Below are positions 1-10,945 of a stretch of 64,000 nucleotides of DNA, one piece after another. A program made the position numbers and the translations under genes. This stretch comes from Pogostemon cablin. Its lineage: Eukaryota; Streptophyta; Magnoliopsida; Lamiales; Lamiaceae. The notes under the pieces are model-generated. The model worked only from the letters and a program-made list of their open reading frames with translations, had not been told where the DNA came from and ran no database searches. The stretch's first letter is position 1; each line of letters begins with the position of its first letter. The stretch spans positions 12,358,501-12,422,500 of the forward strand of contig CM042972.1 in NCBI GenBank assembly GCA_023678885.1. The letters run 5' to 3'.

Positions 1-213
1 ATCTCTCTTCTTTTCAATCTTGATGACTTCATTGATTATCACTCTATTTCTATGTTCTAGGGAAAAGGAAGCGGGCTGCAAGCGACTTAAAAAATTAGGC
101 AATTAAGGCATGACAAGGACCTGAGATACTGAAGATATACAAAGTTTTCAGCCACTACCTTCTCTTCCTTTTGGAGATGAGGGTAATTATGATCTTCACT
201 TTTAAGCTTGGAT

Positions 214-617
214 ACCTTTTGGGTCTAGCATATCATCTTTTTCATTGAATTTCAGAGTTTAAAAAATTCATAGCATTTATCACCAGCATTTTGGGGGGAT
301 GTTTTAGTTTTAGAACGTTCATTTCAACCGTCACAAGTTTATTCATGCATAAATAATCAAATTTAGCTATGCATAAAATATTATATAATATTTTAAGGAT
401 AAAAATGACAAACCTACCTTTTGGGTCTAGCATATTATCTTTTTCATTGAGTTTCAGAGTTTAAAAAATTCATACCATTATCACCAGCATTTTGGGGGGA
501 TGTTTTAGTTTTAGAACGTTCATTTCAACTGTCACAAGTTTGTTCATGCATAAATAATCAAATTTACCTATGCAGGAATTGAAATTTTAAATATTAAATA
601 ATATTTTAAGGATAAAA
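214..617. repeat. Tandem duplication, unit about 202 bp
   Basis: Two adjacent copies (214-415 and 416-617) start with ACCTTTTGGGTCTAGCATAT and share nearly the whole unit, including the stretch GCATTTTGGGGGGATGTTTT. They differ by a few substitutions and a short indel near the end of the unit. Read on the minus strand, the unit carries splice-like signals, and its right end resembles the intron start of the candidate gene at 627-891. It may therefore be a duplicated exon-intron block. Confidence 0.85.
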
Positions 618-626
618 ATGACAAAC

Positions 627-891
627 CTCACGATCAATTAACACGAACTTTAGAGTTTCCGTCTTTCGGTCATCTTTATAATGGACTTCTCTTAAGCTCT
701 TTCGTGCGATCCTTACTTTGATGTAGGACTCGTCCTCATAAGCCACTAAATCTTTAATGACCTTCTCCTCCATATTTGAATCTACATAGAATAATACCAT
801 TCGATATTAAGATAAATCAAAATCAAATAGTGTATGAATAAGTTGAAATTACATTGACAAACTTACCTTCTATTCTTTGAGGTGATTGCAT
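627..891 (-). CDS. Candidate 5' exons of an unidentified gene
   Basis: I do not recognise this gene. On the minus strand an ATG at 891 opens a 25-nt exon (867-891, start MQSPQRIE) that ends in a GTAAGT donor. After a short intron an acceptor ending TGTAG leads to a second exon (627-781, 155 nt), followed by a GTTTGT donor. The phases fit: 25 plus 155 nt gives 60 codons without a stop. The peptide is charged and contains IKVRIARK and LKFVLID, which faintly recalls an OB-fold strand pattern such as that of RPA-like proteins; this is a guess. Downstream exons would lie in 1-626, where a tandem duplication (214-617) disturbs the structure, or beyond the window. It could be a decayed transposon-borne gene. 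Confidence 0.3.
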
Positions 892-1290
892 CTTTCCTAG
901 TTCTCTTGCTTTGTTTTTTTTTTTTTTTAAAGCTCTCACAAAGAAATTTGAAGTTGTAAATGAAGAGATTATGGGATTCATGGGATGACAAATGAGTTTA
1001 TAAGGACATCATGAGGGGATCAAAGAGGCATCTCTACCATGATAATTAATGAGAATAAGTCCATGGCAATTAAAAGGATGGAGGTTACAATTTATTAGTT
1101 TTCTAGATGATGCTTCAATTTTTAGTTTGATTCATTTATTCCTGTTAGAAATGATATGTTAAATGTAGTATAATGACAGAATTGTTTATAATTTGAGATG
1201 CATTTCTCTATAGAAGAAGATGATGGAATTGCTTACGATTTGAGCTGCATTTGTTTAATTATTTTCTTTATTGTTATGTTAAATGTAATA
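892..1290. other. Intergenic, nothing recognised
   Basis: AT-rich sequence with a T-run near 917. If the candidate gene at 627-891 is real, this holds its upstream region. I see no other supported feature. Confidence 0.5.
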
Positions 1291-1868
1291 CGCCCTCCGT
1301 CCCACGTATTTTTACCCACTTTTCATTTTGGGGTGTCCCACGTATTTTTACCCATTCCATTTTTGGCAAAAATACATACTCCATCCATCCCACATATTTT
1401 TACCCGCTTTCCATTTTGGGGTGTCCCACGTATTTTTACCCATTATTTTTTGGGCAAAAATACATAATATTTTATTACATACTTTTTACAATCCCAATAA
1501 CTTTAATTATTTTTTCACAATTTATTCATCATTCCCAATAATTTTATTCATTTTTTTTTAAATTACTAATTTATTCATACTTTCTCTTACATTATATATT
1601 AAAAAATAAAACATTTTAGTCTCTGTGCCCGTACAAACGGGTAAAAATACCCGGGACGGAGGGAATAATATTTTATTACCTACTTTTTATAATCCCAACA
1701 ATTTTAATTATTTTTTTACACTTTATTCATCATTCCCAATAACTTTATTCACTTTTTTTTTAAATTACTAATGTATCTCTACTTTCTCTTACATTACATA
1801 TTAAAAAAATAAAACGTCTTAATTTCTATACCTGTACAAATGAGTAAAAATACTCGGGACGGAGAGAG
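1291..1868. mobile_element. Stowaway-like MITE with a duplicated right half
   Basis: The left end CGCCCTCCGTCCCACGTATT follows a TA. The right end at about 1665 is GGGACGGAGGGA followed by ATA. These match the CTCCCTCCGTCCC inverted ends of Tc1/mariner-type Stowaway MITEs with TA target sites. The motif TCCCACGTATTTTTACCC recurs several times in the left part. The right half (from AATATTTTATTAC) is repeated at 1668-1868 and ends in a second copy of the terminus (GGGACGGAGAGAG then TA). The element is thus a MITE with a tandemly repeated end. Confidence 0.75.
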
Positions 1869-2322
1869 TATAATTTTTCAGGTACAATAAAATTAAGAGG
1901 ATGGAAGTAGGTACCCGATTTAAGATGATGATGCTTCAATTTTTGCAGTTTGTTATTGTTATTTGATTTATTAATATTTTTAGATGGAATGAAAAGGAAA
2001 GGATTTTGAATGTAATTGTAATAATTATAATGTAAAAAATATAAATGTAAATGTAATTCATAATGGTGGAGAAAGGGAGTGGAAAGGCAAGAGTTTTGTT
2101 TGTAATAAGTATAAATATTAATGTATTCATGATGGTGGAGAGAGAAGTGGATATTCAATGGATCATGGTGATGGTAGGAGTGGGGTGACCCGAGTCACCA
2201 TGTATATTAATTTAGAGGAAATTTGAAAATTTTAACGGTAAAATTGTAGTAAAACAAAATGAGTAAGGATAAAAAGGGAAAAATGTTTTACTTCTCCAGG
2301 CCACTTTTAATATATTAGGATT
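1869..2322. other. Intergenic, nothing recognised
   Basis: AT-rich DNA. The minus-strand open frames seen here are Tyr/His/Asn-rich low-complexity translations and are not convincing as genes. Confidence 0.4.
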
Positions 2323-2880
2323 AAAATTTCTCTATTTTTGTATTTCGCACGTTTTTATAAGTTTGCAATATTTTTAGGACTACGTAAGAAGAGCACTTCA
2401 AAGTGACATGTAATTTTCACTTATAATGGTAAAAAAAATTATAAAAAATGAAAATATAAAAATATAAAATTCACAATGATTGGAATTTTTTAAAAAAAGA
2501 AAATTAACCATTAAAAATTTGAGAATTCTATTATTAACACAATAATATTAGGAAATTAATATACATGCATATATAATATCGATGATAAAAAGGGGTCTAT
2601 ATAATATCGATGATAAAATGGGGTCTCTAGATTTTAGATGGTAAAAAATACATATTTCAAACTCATATTCTATCTTATATTTAATTAGGTTTGTATAGGT
2701 GACACATCACCCAAATTTTAAATTTAAATTTTAAACCTATACAATATGGAACATGGGGTTTGAATAGGTGATTCCAACTGGAATTTAGGGGTCCTACACT
2801 ATCGCTGCCTACCCTTAGGGTTGGCTCTAATTTATGATAATTGCATGATTTTATTTGCATATATGAAGTATTAATGATAC
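2323..2880 (+). repeat. Dispersed AT-rich repeat, copy 1
   Basis: It is a two-block repeat. The first block runs from about ATTTCTCTATTTTTGTATTT through ACTACGTAAGAAGAGCACTT to the ATATAATATCGATGATAAAA region. The second block begins TTAGGTTTGTATAGGTGACA and ends near ATTGCATGATTTTATTTGCA. The same order recurs around 4066-4668 (continued at 16030-16255) and at about 16245-16735. No coding capacity or inverted ends are visible. It may be a non-autonomous element or an old satellite-like unit. It is useful because two other elements inserted into one copy. Confidence 0.75.
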
Positions 2881-3987
2881 TAGCAAATCTTCCCCGTGCA
2901 CGGGAATAGATTTTAAAAAATTAAATCATATAAATATTATTTCGTGAAATGATCAAATTTATTATAAACATCTTAGGCAAAAACTCTTCTGTCCCAATGT
3001 GAATGTATTAAAACTCTTATGTTCACATGGGTATATGGTGTGACCCCGGGGGCACATGAGACCAACTAAATATCTTTTATAGAACTCTTGTGTTCACATG
3101 GGGACACGGTGTGTCCTAGGGGCACATGAGACCAACTCAACATCTTTTATATATACTCCATATAAATATTATTTTGTGAAATGATCAAATATATTATATA
3201 AATATCTTCTATATCCTTATTTGATTTTCACGGGGGATTAAATATCATAAATAAATAAATAAAATATTTTTCAAATTTAAACCATCTTTTAGTGAAATAG
3301 AATTAATGATTTCTTGAAATTGTAGAAACATTACATGAGCAATTCTGATTATCAACCATTGTTAGTGTTTCAGTCAATTTAGAAAAATCTTCTGGAATAG
3401 TCTACATGACAAAATAAAGGAAACAGTTAACTAACCCAAAGTTTGGTATAATAAATAATTGATATATTGCAGCTACAAAGGAATAATTTTGTTTAAAATA
3501 TTTTAATCTCACCATCATAAAATCATATCCATCTCAATGAATTGTAACAACTGAAACGATAAAAAAATTTCAAGAGAAAGATATATATATCCAAATATAT
3601 TAATAATTTAGAGTTAAACATTTTTTTAATTAAACTCTCCACCTCTGAAACAGAAATATATAGAATATTAATGAAATAATTACATAATCATTTTAGAATG
3701 TTTGACAATATTTAATTAAGATACAATAATAAAAATAAATGTAATTGATATTATTTGACAAATTGGAGGTTATAATATTTAATTATAATTAGATTAAATA
3801 TGTTAGATGAGAATGATGCTAAAATATGTGATAATAACATGTGATAAATTGAAGAAAATATGAGAAATTGAGATATCAGAATGTAACTTGATAAATGATA
3901 ACATATGATAAATTGAAGAAAATATGAGAAATTTGGGAGATATCGAAATAAGAATGTTTGGGGAGGAAAATAAAATGTTTGATTTGC

Positions 3988-3992
<5 letters not shown>
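2881..3992. repeat. Intergenic stretch with a 73-bp tandem duplication
   Basis: At 3009-3157 a unit of about 73 bp is present twice: AACTCTTRTGTTCACATGGG, then GGGGGCACATGAGACCAACT or its variant, then ATCTTTTATA. The flanks CTTCCCCGTGCACGGG (about 2889) and TTTCACGGGGGATTAAAT (about 3226) may be ends of a decayed non-autonomous transposon. The rest is AT-rich with no recognised gene. Confidence 0.6.

Positions 3993-4069
<77 letters not shown>
3993..4069. repeat. (TA)n microsatellite
   Basis: About 77 bp of uninterrupted TA dinucleotides. Open frames reading Ile-Tyr repeats across it are artefacts. Confidence 0.98.
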
Positions 4070-4072
<3 letters not shown>

Positions 4073-4668
4073 TCACACGTTTTTATAAGTTTTGCAATAT
4101 TTTTATGACTTTGTAAGAAGAGCACCTTAAGGTGACGTGTAATTTTCAGTAAAAAAATTATATAAAAATGAAAAAGAAAAAAGAAAATTTTAAAAATATA
4201 GAATTCACAATGATTGGAATTTTTTTTGAAAAGAAAATTAACAATTAAAAAAGAGTAAGGCTTGCGTGCGTCTAGGTGCACACCATGCGCCTTTAGAATT
4301 TATTATTATGGATAAGGGTACATTATTTTGCTCTAAAGGGTATACACTTTAATTAATAAGGGTACACCATTTTGTTCTAAAGGGTATACACTTTTCATTA
4401 ATATTTTTTATTTTTCTTCAGAAAATAAAGGGTACACATCTTTATACTAAATGGTATACAATTTAACACAAAATTTTAAAGGCACACAGAAAGTGCTCCC
4501 GTAGGACCGGCACACACAAGTTTTTGCCATTAAAAATTTGAGAATTCTATTATTAACACAATAGTATTTGAAAATTTATATATATGCATATATAATATCG
4601 AGGATAAAATGGTGCCTCTAGATTTTAGATAGTAAAAAATATCTATTTCAAACACATGTTCCATCTTA
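4066..4668 (+). repeat. Dispersed AT-rich repeat, copy 2 (left part)
   Basis: First block of the same repeat as at 2323. It is interrupted by a MITE at 4252-4528 and stops at the Harbinger insertion at 4669. Its second block resumes at 16030 on the other side of the transposon, with ATTTCATTAGG as in the uninterrupted copies. Confidence 0.75.
4252..4528 (-). mobile_element. hAT-like MITE, copy 1 (277 bp)
   Basis: It is flanked by an 8-bp direct duplication ATTAAAAA (4244-4251 and 4529-4536). The uninterrupted copies of the host repeat at about 2515 and 16440 carry this motif once. The ends are GAGTAAGGCTTGCGTGCG and the complement of GGCAAAAACTTGTG, with GC-rich subterminal inverted repeats (GCGCCTTTAGAA). 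The interior repeats AAAGGGTATACACTTT-like motifs. A second copy in the opposite orientation lies at 33563-33958, also with an 8-bp duplication. The 8-bp target site suggests the hAT superfamily. It has no coding capacity. Confidence 0.75.
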
Positions 4669-5000
4669 GGCCTTCCCCAATGGGGAGGTTTTTATTAACG
4701 TGGCAGAACTAAAAAACCTTGGGGGAAGGTTTTTATTGTTCGGAGATGCAAGAGGTTTTTCCAAAGGTTTTGAGATCACTACCTGAATTTTTAGTTAATG
4801 AGGGAGAATGGGGAAGAAGAGAGTGATTGACATAACCCAACATCATGGCGCGTACATATTTTTTCCTACATTATTTTTTTATATATTAAATTCATAATAT
4901 AAATATATCTTCCACTCCAATTTTTCCTGCATTATCTTCTATTCCCAATCTCAATCTTATATTTTATAACTCAACATATATCTTCTCATTCACACAAAAA

Positions 5001-6219
5001 ATGGATAGAGATCCGTGGATGCATTTCGGGTTCAACTCTTCAAACTTCGGAGAAAATTCAATGCCTCCAAATGTGAATTTTCGTCCACGTGCCAACTTCT
5101 ATCCCCAAAATCCAAAATTTCCAGCTAATCTTCTGACAAATTTTCCGAATAATCATCCACCCCAAAATTTTCCAGCTAATTTTTCAATTTTCCAGAAGGT
5201 AGTCTCCCTCAACTCAATTCTTTTAATTCCTATGGCGCATCATTTTACATGTATCCAAATCCTTATATGTCTTCTCAACCTCAATATGGATTTTATCCGC
5301 CAATTGGCACAAATATATCAGATACAGACAGAGACATAGATTCTGCATCTTCGAACTCTCAACGTTCGTCTTTCTCGTCTCAATTCTCTCGAACAGGACT
5401 GGAGTGGGTAAATCTCGCTGCAGACTTTGAGGAAGCGAAGATCCTCCAAAGGCTCCGGCTACTAAAAGGAATTTTTATTCTTTTGATGAAAATGTTCTTC
5501 TCGCGAGATGTTGGCTCGATATCAGTACGGACCCCATTGTCGAAAATGATCAAAAGTCAGAACAAATGTGGATTCAGATCGCCGAGGCATACAACGCTAA
5601 CCGTTAAGGTGATATGATATTTAGGACTCCCGATAAATTGAAGTCATATTACTACGCACTATAGAAACATGTGAAGTGGTTCAACTCTTGCTACAATCAG
5701 GAGAAAAAGACATGGGGGAGTGGGTGCAGTGATGCTGATATTGAAGACAAGGCTAAGGTCCAATTTAAAGTGAAATATGGGGTTAATTTTTTACAAATCA
5801 AAGCATGAAAAGTATTGAAAGACAATCCAAAATTTATCGATCCAGATTATGATATTCGTGGTTCAAAAAAGACCGAAGTCTCGTCGATAGGAGAGTATAT
5901 GGTATCTTCAAACACTGATTCGGAAGCTGCAAATGAAGAGAGTGAGGAGCCCCCTCATCCAATGGGGAGGAATGCGGCAAGACGAGTCGGGAAGGGTAAA
6001 GGAAAAGCAACTGCGTCTATATGAGAAAGCGATAGAGCTCTTGAGAAAAGGCTTAAGAACTTGGAAGAGCAGCTCAAGACAAAGAACGAAGGAATTACTA
6101 AGATTGCCCGAACTAAAGATTATAAGATACTCATGAAAGATACCTCGAACATGACAATAGATCAACTACGTATCCATCTCCACGCTGTGGATCAAATCAA
6201 GAAAGAATGCGGATTGTAA
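5001..6219 (+). pseudogene. Harbinger ORF1 (Myb/SANT-like DNA-binding protein), decayed
   Basis: In PIF/Harbinger elements this second protein binds DNA and works with the transposase in the nucleus. The ATG at 5001 opens an Asn/Pro/Phe-rich N-terminus (MDRDPWMHFGF). A frameshift near 5200 moves to a frame with SQPQYGFYPP and a Ser-rich linker. Further shifts expose a Myb/SANT-like helix stretch around 5480-5610 (LLARCWLDISTDPIVENDQK, then MWIQIAEAYNANR). Stops follow near 5617 and 5670. The C-terminal part (5815-6024, then 6040-6219) is charged, with Lys/Glu-rich coiled-coil character, and ends QIKKECGL before a stop. Order and spacing fit plant Harbinger ORF1. It lies about 220 bp upstream of the transposase part in the same orientation. 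Confidence 0.75.
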
Positions 6220-6321
6220 ATTTGAAGAATTAGTCATTGTATTTTTAAGCATTGTAATGTTAGTTAATGTATTTCGTTTCGTATGAAAACTCATCAATGT
6301 ATTTTTTTTTGTTTTGAAAAC

Positions 6322-6415
6322 TAGCCGTTGTGAAACTATCTGTTGTGAAACTACCCGTTATAAAATAGCCGTTGTAAAACTGGCCGTTATAAACTAGCTG
6401 TTGTGGAACTCTACT
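6322..6415 (+). repeat. Short tandem repeats between the Harbinger genes
   Basis: About six degenerate units of 15-17 bp of the form CTAGCCGTTGTGAAACTA lie between ORF1 and the transposase frame (CCGTTGTGAAACT, CTGTTGTGAAACT, CCGTTATAAAAT, CCGTTGTAAAACT and so on). Confidence 0.7.
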
Positions 6416-6437
6416 CTATTTAAAGGATGTAATTGGA

Positions 6438-7351
6438 TTGTTGGAACTCCTACCTGAGAACAATACACTCATAGAAACTCTTTATCCTTCCATTTCTTTC
6501 CTTCTCTCAAACATATCTTCTTCTTCTTCTACTGAAAATGATAGTTGTCTTGAGTACATGTTTGATAACACAATAGAGGAAGAAATAATGTCGGTATTTA
6601 AAAAAATAAGAGTTACGTGGAGATGCTAGGTCTTCTGCTGGTGGTGCCAAAAAGCGAAGAACGTACGTGGACCGAAATCGTGAAGCGAGGCACGCAAGAC
6701 TCTACTGCGACTACTTCTCTGAAGATCTGATATACGGAAGCGAGATGTTTTGTCATCGCTTCTGTATGTTGAGAGAGTTGTTCTTACTCATAGTTGATGC
6801 ACTAGAGTCCCACGATTAGTATTTTCGGTGGAGGGTAGATGCAATAGGGAAAAAGGGGTTCTCTCCACTAGAAAAGTGCACGATAGTCATTTGCCAATTG
6901 GCATATGGTAGACCTACAGACCATTGGGATGAGTATTTATGTGTTGCCGAAACAACCGCTATAGAATGTCTCTTTAAGTTTTGTCGGTGTGTGATCAAAC
7001 TTTTTGGCGGATACTACTTGAGAAAATGCCCTGGAATGTCAAAAGTTGTTACAAATGCACGAAGAAAGATACGGATTTTCTGGAATGTTGGGGAGCCTTG
7101 ATTGCATGCATTGGTAATGGAGGAACTATCTGACAGCTTGGGAAGGCCAATTCACACGCGGTGACCATGGTGTTCCAACAATCATGCTCCAAGCAGTGAC
7201 CTCTGCAGATTTATGGATATGGCATGCCTACTTTGGAGTAGCAGGATCCAACAACGACATAAATGTGCTCAATCAATCTCTGTTATTTATGGATACTCTG
7301 CAAGGACGTGTTCCATCTGTTAATTTTACAATCAATGGTAAGTAATATGAT
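6438..7351 (+). pseudogene. Harbinger transposase (HARBI1-like), N-terminal and central part
   Basis: This is a DDE-type nuclease that cuts and moves the element. After a leader reading EYMFDNTIEEEIMSVFKKI a frameshift near 6620 gives KKRRTYVDRNREARHARLYC and then the helix-turn-helix region. Next comes the conserved SPLEKCTIVICQLAYGRPTD stretch with ESTAIE-like TTAIECLFKFCRCVI around 6870-7000. A further shift near 7090 gives LDCMHWWRNY (first catalytic Asp) and then AGSNNDINVLNQS (second Asp) around 7240-7280. An in-frame stop is present near 6820. The frame is cut at 7351 by the LTR retrotransposon and resumes at 15203. It is therefore inactive. Confidence 0.85.
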
Positions 7352-9279
7352 TGATGAGAGTGAAAATAAACGTGTTTTAGTGTCCAATTTAACACCTTTT
7401 TGATAGAAATTGTTGTTATATATTAGTACAAGTGTCTTATAATAAATATGAGAAAAAGGTGCGTTTGAGGTGTTTTATTATGTTTTAGGTGGAAAAATGA
7501 TCAAAAGTACAAAGTTGGAAGAAAAGGTGCAACTTGTGTAGGAATGCGGAAAAATATATGTCCAACTTGTGTAATTTTTCTGTGTTTGTGTGGAGCTCTA
7601 AACTGGAAATGTAATACATGGTTGGAAAGCTACAGAAGAGAGGATCGTTTTGGCATAAGGAACACTTCAATCGGAGTCCAAATGAGAAAGTTATAATCAA
7701 AATATTGACGTCGTACAAGCTGTGACGAATAGAAGGCTGTGCCAATTTTCATGACTTGTTACACCTTCAAATATTGTATTTTTTTGGGAGTTCTTTATAT
7801 TCATAGAAAGCTAAGGAAGAGAGGATCGCGTGAGTGCAAGAATCACTCAAATCAGAGTTTGGATGTGGAAGTTATACGCGAAATGGTGACACTGCGCGTG
7901 CAGTTCGACAGTAGTTCGACCAAGCCATTTTGGTCGAACTACAGCAGTGAAGTCTAATTGGAAATTTCAACTTACTGACATCCAGTTTGACCAAGGCCTT
8001 CCAGTTCGACCAAAACCACTTTGGTCGAACTGGGACACGCATATCTGTTTTCGATGGGTTTTACACCTCTAGTGCGTGTATTTTCGTATTTTCCAAGAAA
8101 AAGGTCATCAAATGTCCATAAGGAGAGCTTACAAGTATAAAAAGGATGTAGATCACACCAAGTGAAGACCGCAACACAATTATCCTACACCCCACAAGAG
8201 GGGATCACTCCCAACCATCGTCCATATCCTTTACTCCATCTATCCATCACTGTGAAGATTCATTTGTGGAATCAAGAAGGAGAACCAAGAGGATTTGAAG
8301 AGACGGAAGAAAGAAGGAATGAGACTTCTACACCAAGGGTTTTCCTAATTCTTTTCTTCTAGTTTCTAATTTTTCGGACATATGGGTATGATCTATCCAA
8401 CCTCCATGATTGTTTTTCGCAACATCATGGGTAGAACTATTTTGGTAGATCTAGGGTTTTGAAGGTTCTTATGAATTAATTGAACTTTCGTGTGTATACT
8501 CCGTACAACACTACTTGTGAATTTATTTTATATAAGATTATGCTTTATTAATTCATACTCAGAGTTATTTTGTGCATCATTAACTATTATGTAGAGTCTG
8601 AATACATATCTTGGTTATTGATTGAGTGTGTTCACTACTGAGCAGGATTTTATGTTTTGATTCTAAGTGAGGGGATTTTCGAAGCTTCATTAGAACTATC
8701 TTATATGAATACTTGTTAATTGAATCTAATTTGGGTTTATAAGTAGGACAAAGAGGATAATTTCATAGTATCTATAAAAGGGAGATCATATCGGGTTAGA
8801 GTACCAATTGATCAGGGAAATAATTAATACTCATAGTACCTAGAAAGGGGGTGAATTATATCTCTTGCTCCAAGGTTATTCACACGTGTTACACGCATAT
8901 TTACTTATGTCTATAGAGTAGATTTGCATGGCTTAGTGATGCGTCCATATTTCACAAGGCAGAGTCGGACATTGATACACGAAAGGAGATTAATGAGTAA
9001 AATTGGATTATCCGAGAGCTACCTATTCTCCATTCTTGAGTCACTTTCGAATTTTTCTAAGTGTTTTTATTTTAATTGTTATTTTAATTAATTTGTTAGT
9101 AGATTGATAATTAAATTCTCAAAACTTAATTGCCACTTGTCTTAATTCATTTAGTAAATAATTAAATTGATAATACGCCGTCTTTTGGGTTCGATATTTA
9201 ACTTGGTCGCTTGCTTAAGCTGCAACTGATATCCGTAATACTTGGGAATTAATTTTGCGCGCAAAGAAAACGTGCATCA
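7352..9279 (+). repeat. 5' LTR of the Athila-like element
   Basis: It is 1928 bp, starts TGATGAGAG and ends TGCATCA. It differs from the 3' LTR (13285-15202) by many substitutions and short indels, so the insertion is not recent. It contains a TATA box at 8136 and inverted TTCGACCA/TGGTCGAA motifs around 7899-8030. Confidence 0.93.
8136..8145 (+). promoter_or_regulatory. TATA box of the 5' LTR
   Basis: TATAAAAAGG sits about 785 bp into the LTR and is a good candidate for the U3/R promoter of the retrotransposon. In the 3' LTR the same position reads TACAAAAGAGG, so the box is damaged there. Confidence 0.6.
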
Positions 9280-9281
9280 AG

Positions 9282-9302
9282 TTTTTAACGCCGTTGCCGG
9301 GG
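9282..9302 (+). other. Primer-binding-site motif
   Basis: TTTTTAACGCCGTTGCCGGG lies three bases after the 5' LTR. It resembles the GGCGCCGTTGCCGGGG site common after plant Ty3/gypsy LTRs, with GG changed to AA at the start. Confidence 0.7.
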
Positions 9303-9453
9303 GCGGCTATTATTATTGATTTTATTATTTCTAGTTTGATTAAGATTTTTATTTGTAATTATTTATTTCTATCTAACCTTGAATTTTTCTGAGATACGTG
9401 TGCATTAGGAAAAGGAGAGCAAGGAAAGAAATGAATAACACACTGAGATAAAT

Positions 9454-10472
9454 ATGACCGAAGCAAGACAGAATCCAGATAATGTTGTCATACGTGAAAT
9501 TTTCATGATTAATGGAATTGGTAACATGGGATTGATAGGAGCAAGGGGGGAAGATGATGATTTTGAGATACATCCCGCTCTTATCAACATGGTAGAGAAT
9601 AATCCCTTTTTTAGATGTTGCTTTGAAGATTCATATCAGTATCTCAAAAGATTCCTTGGTTATGCAAACACTCAAAAGGGTTCTGGAGCTAATGATAATG
9701 CTACACGATTGCCCTATCCAAGTTCTCTTTGATTGATAGGGCATAAGCATGGTATGAGACTCTTGATGCCACAAATTGCACTACATGGGACCAATTGCAG
9801 CAGAAGTTCTTAGAAAGATACATGCCACCCTCAAGGATCTTAAGAATGAAGTAAGACATCACCTAATTTGTTATGAATCAGGGTGAGAAATTTCATAAGG
9901 CGTGGGATAGGTTCAAAGATGTGCTAAGGAGGTGTCCACAGCATGGGATGTCTAAGGCTCAGTACATAAGTATCTTCTACTATGGATTGGACTGTGAGTC
10001 GCGTATTCTTATTGATGCATCATCAGAAGGAGTGTTGTTATCTAAGACAACACTTGAAGCAGAAAAATTATTTGAAGACATCTCTATGAATTCACGTGAC
10101 TGGCCTACGAAAAGATTAAGAGGCACATATATACTTGGCAGGGTGGCACAGGTTGAACATCAAGTGGTGAAGCCGAATAGGGATGATGATATCATCTCTA
10201 ATATAGCTAACATCAACAAGCTACTAGAATCCCAGTAGAAGCAGATTACACAATTGATACAAAGGGGGCTTAGTATGAAGCAGCACGAAGTGAAGAGTGT
10301 TGAAGATACCTTCAATCGATACATGGCAATAAATGATGCAAGAGTTGACTGCATCGATGCTTCTATGAATGGTAATCATGCAGATTTATCTAAGAAGTTG
10401 AAGGACTTGACTTTGATGATGGGAAAAATGGTTGGGAATGTGAATCAATTGACACAAACATTGGAGAAATGA
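9454..10472 (+). pseudogene. Athila-like gag, decayed
   Basis: Gag forms the virus-like particle of the retrotransposon. The first frame (9454-9732) has FEIHPALINMVENNPFF and SYQYLKRFLGYA, typical of the plant Ty3/gypsy gag entry. A frameshift near 9725 moves to the frame with AWYETLDATNCTTWDQLQQK and a stop near 9848. The frame then continues through EKFHKAWDRFKDVLRRCPQH, the diagnostic retrotransposon gag core, to LLSKTTLEAEKLFEDIS (9873-10238). After a TAG at 10236 a coiled region follows up to 10472. The length fits the N-terminal two thirds of an Athila gag. The zinc knuckle and pol are absent. Confidence 0.88.
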
Positions 10473-10589
10473 ATATTCCCGTCTCAAGACATAACGAACT
10501 CGAAGAGTGCAAAGCCATCACGATAAGGTTCAGGATGTAGTACGAAGGTCTGATGAAGCCTGTGGATGAAAATAATGAGAGCAGGGCTC

Positions 10590-10945
10590 CCGTTTGACCA
10601 GCCCCACGCAGTTCGACCACACCTGATGGTCGAATTGTGGTCAAACCAGTTTCGGAAAAATAGAGAAATGATGCTCTATTTTCTGATACGCTATTCGATC
10701 AAAGCCTTTCTGTTCGACCAGACCTCTCTAATTGAACTATGGTCGAACGAGCGCCTGTTGAGCAGAAAAGTCGAGTTCAGATTACAGAGCCTCCGTTCGA
10801 CCAGAATCATCCCGTTCGATCAGACCATTCTGGTTAAACTTTGGTCGAACGAGAATTGACAGTCTGAACCCGTTCTCAGGTACCCAATTCGACCACACTC
10901 ATTTCGTTCGACCAGACCAATCTGGTCGAACCGTGAACGAACTGC
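10590..10945 (+). repeat. Array of inverted TTCGACCA / TGGTCGAA motifs
   Basis: About a dozen copies of GTTCGACCA and its complement TGGTCGAAC alternate here (for example at about 10613, 10627, 10709, 10740, 10795, 10840, 10888, 10906 and 10922). They can pair as hairpins. The same motif pair occurs in both LTRs (7899-8030 and 13838-13975). In the + frame it reads as repeats of FDQT...LWSNE, but the frame is interrupted. Confidence 0.85.

Noticed and set aside
3751..4281. 176-codon minus-strand frame with a long Ile-Tyr repeat
   Set aside because: It is a translation of the (TA)n microsatellite and flanking AT-rich repeat, with no codon bias or homology.
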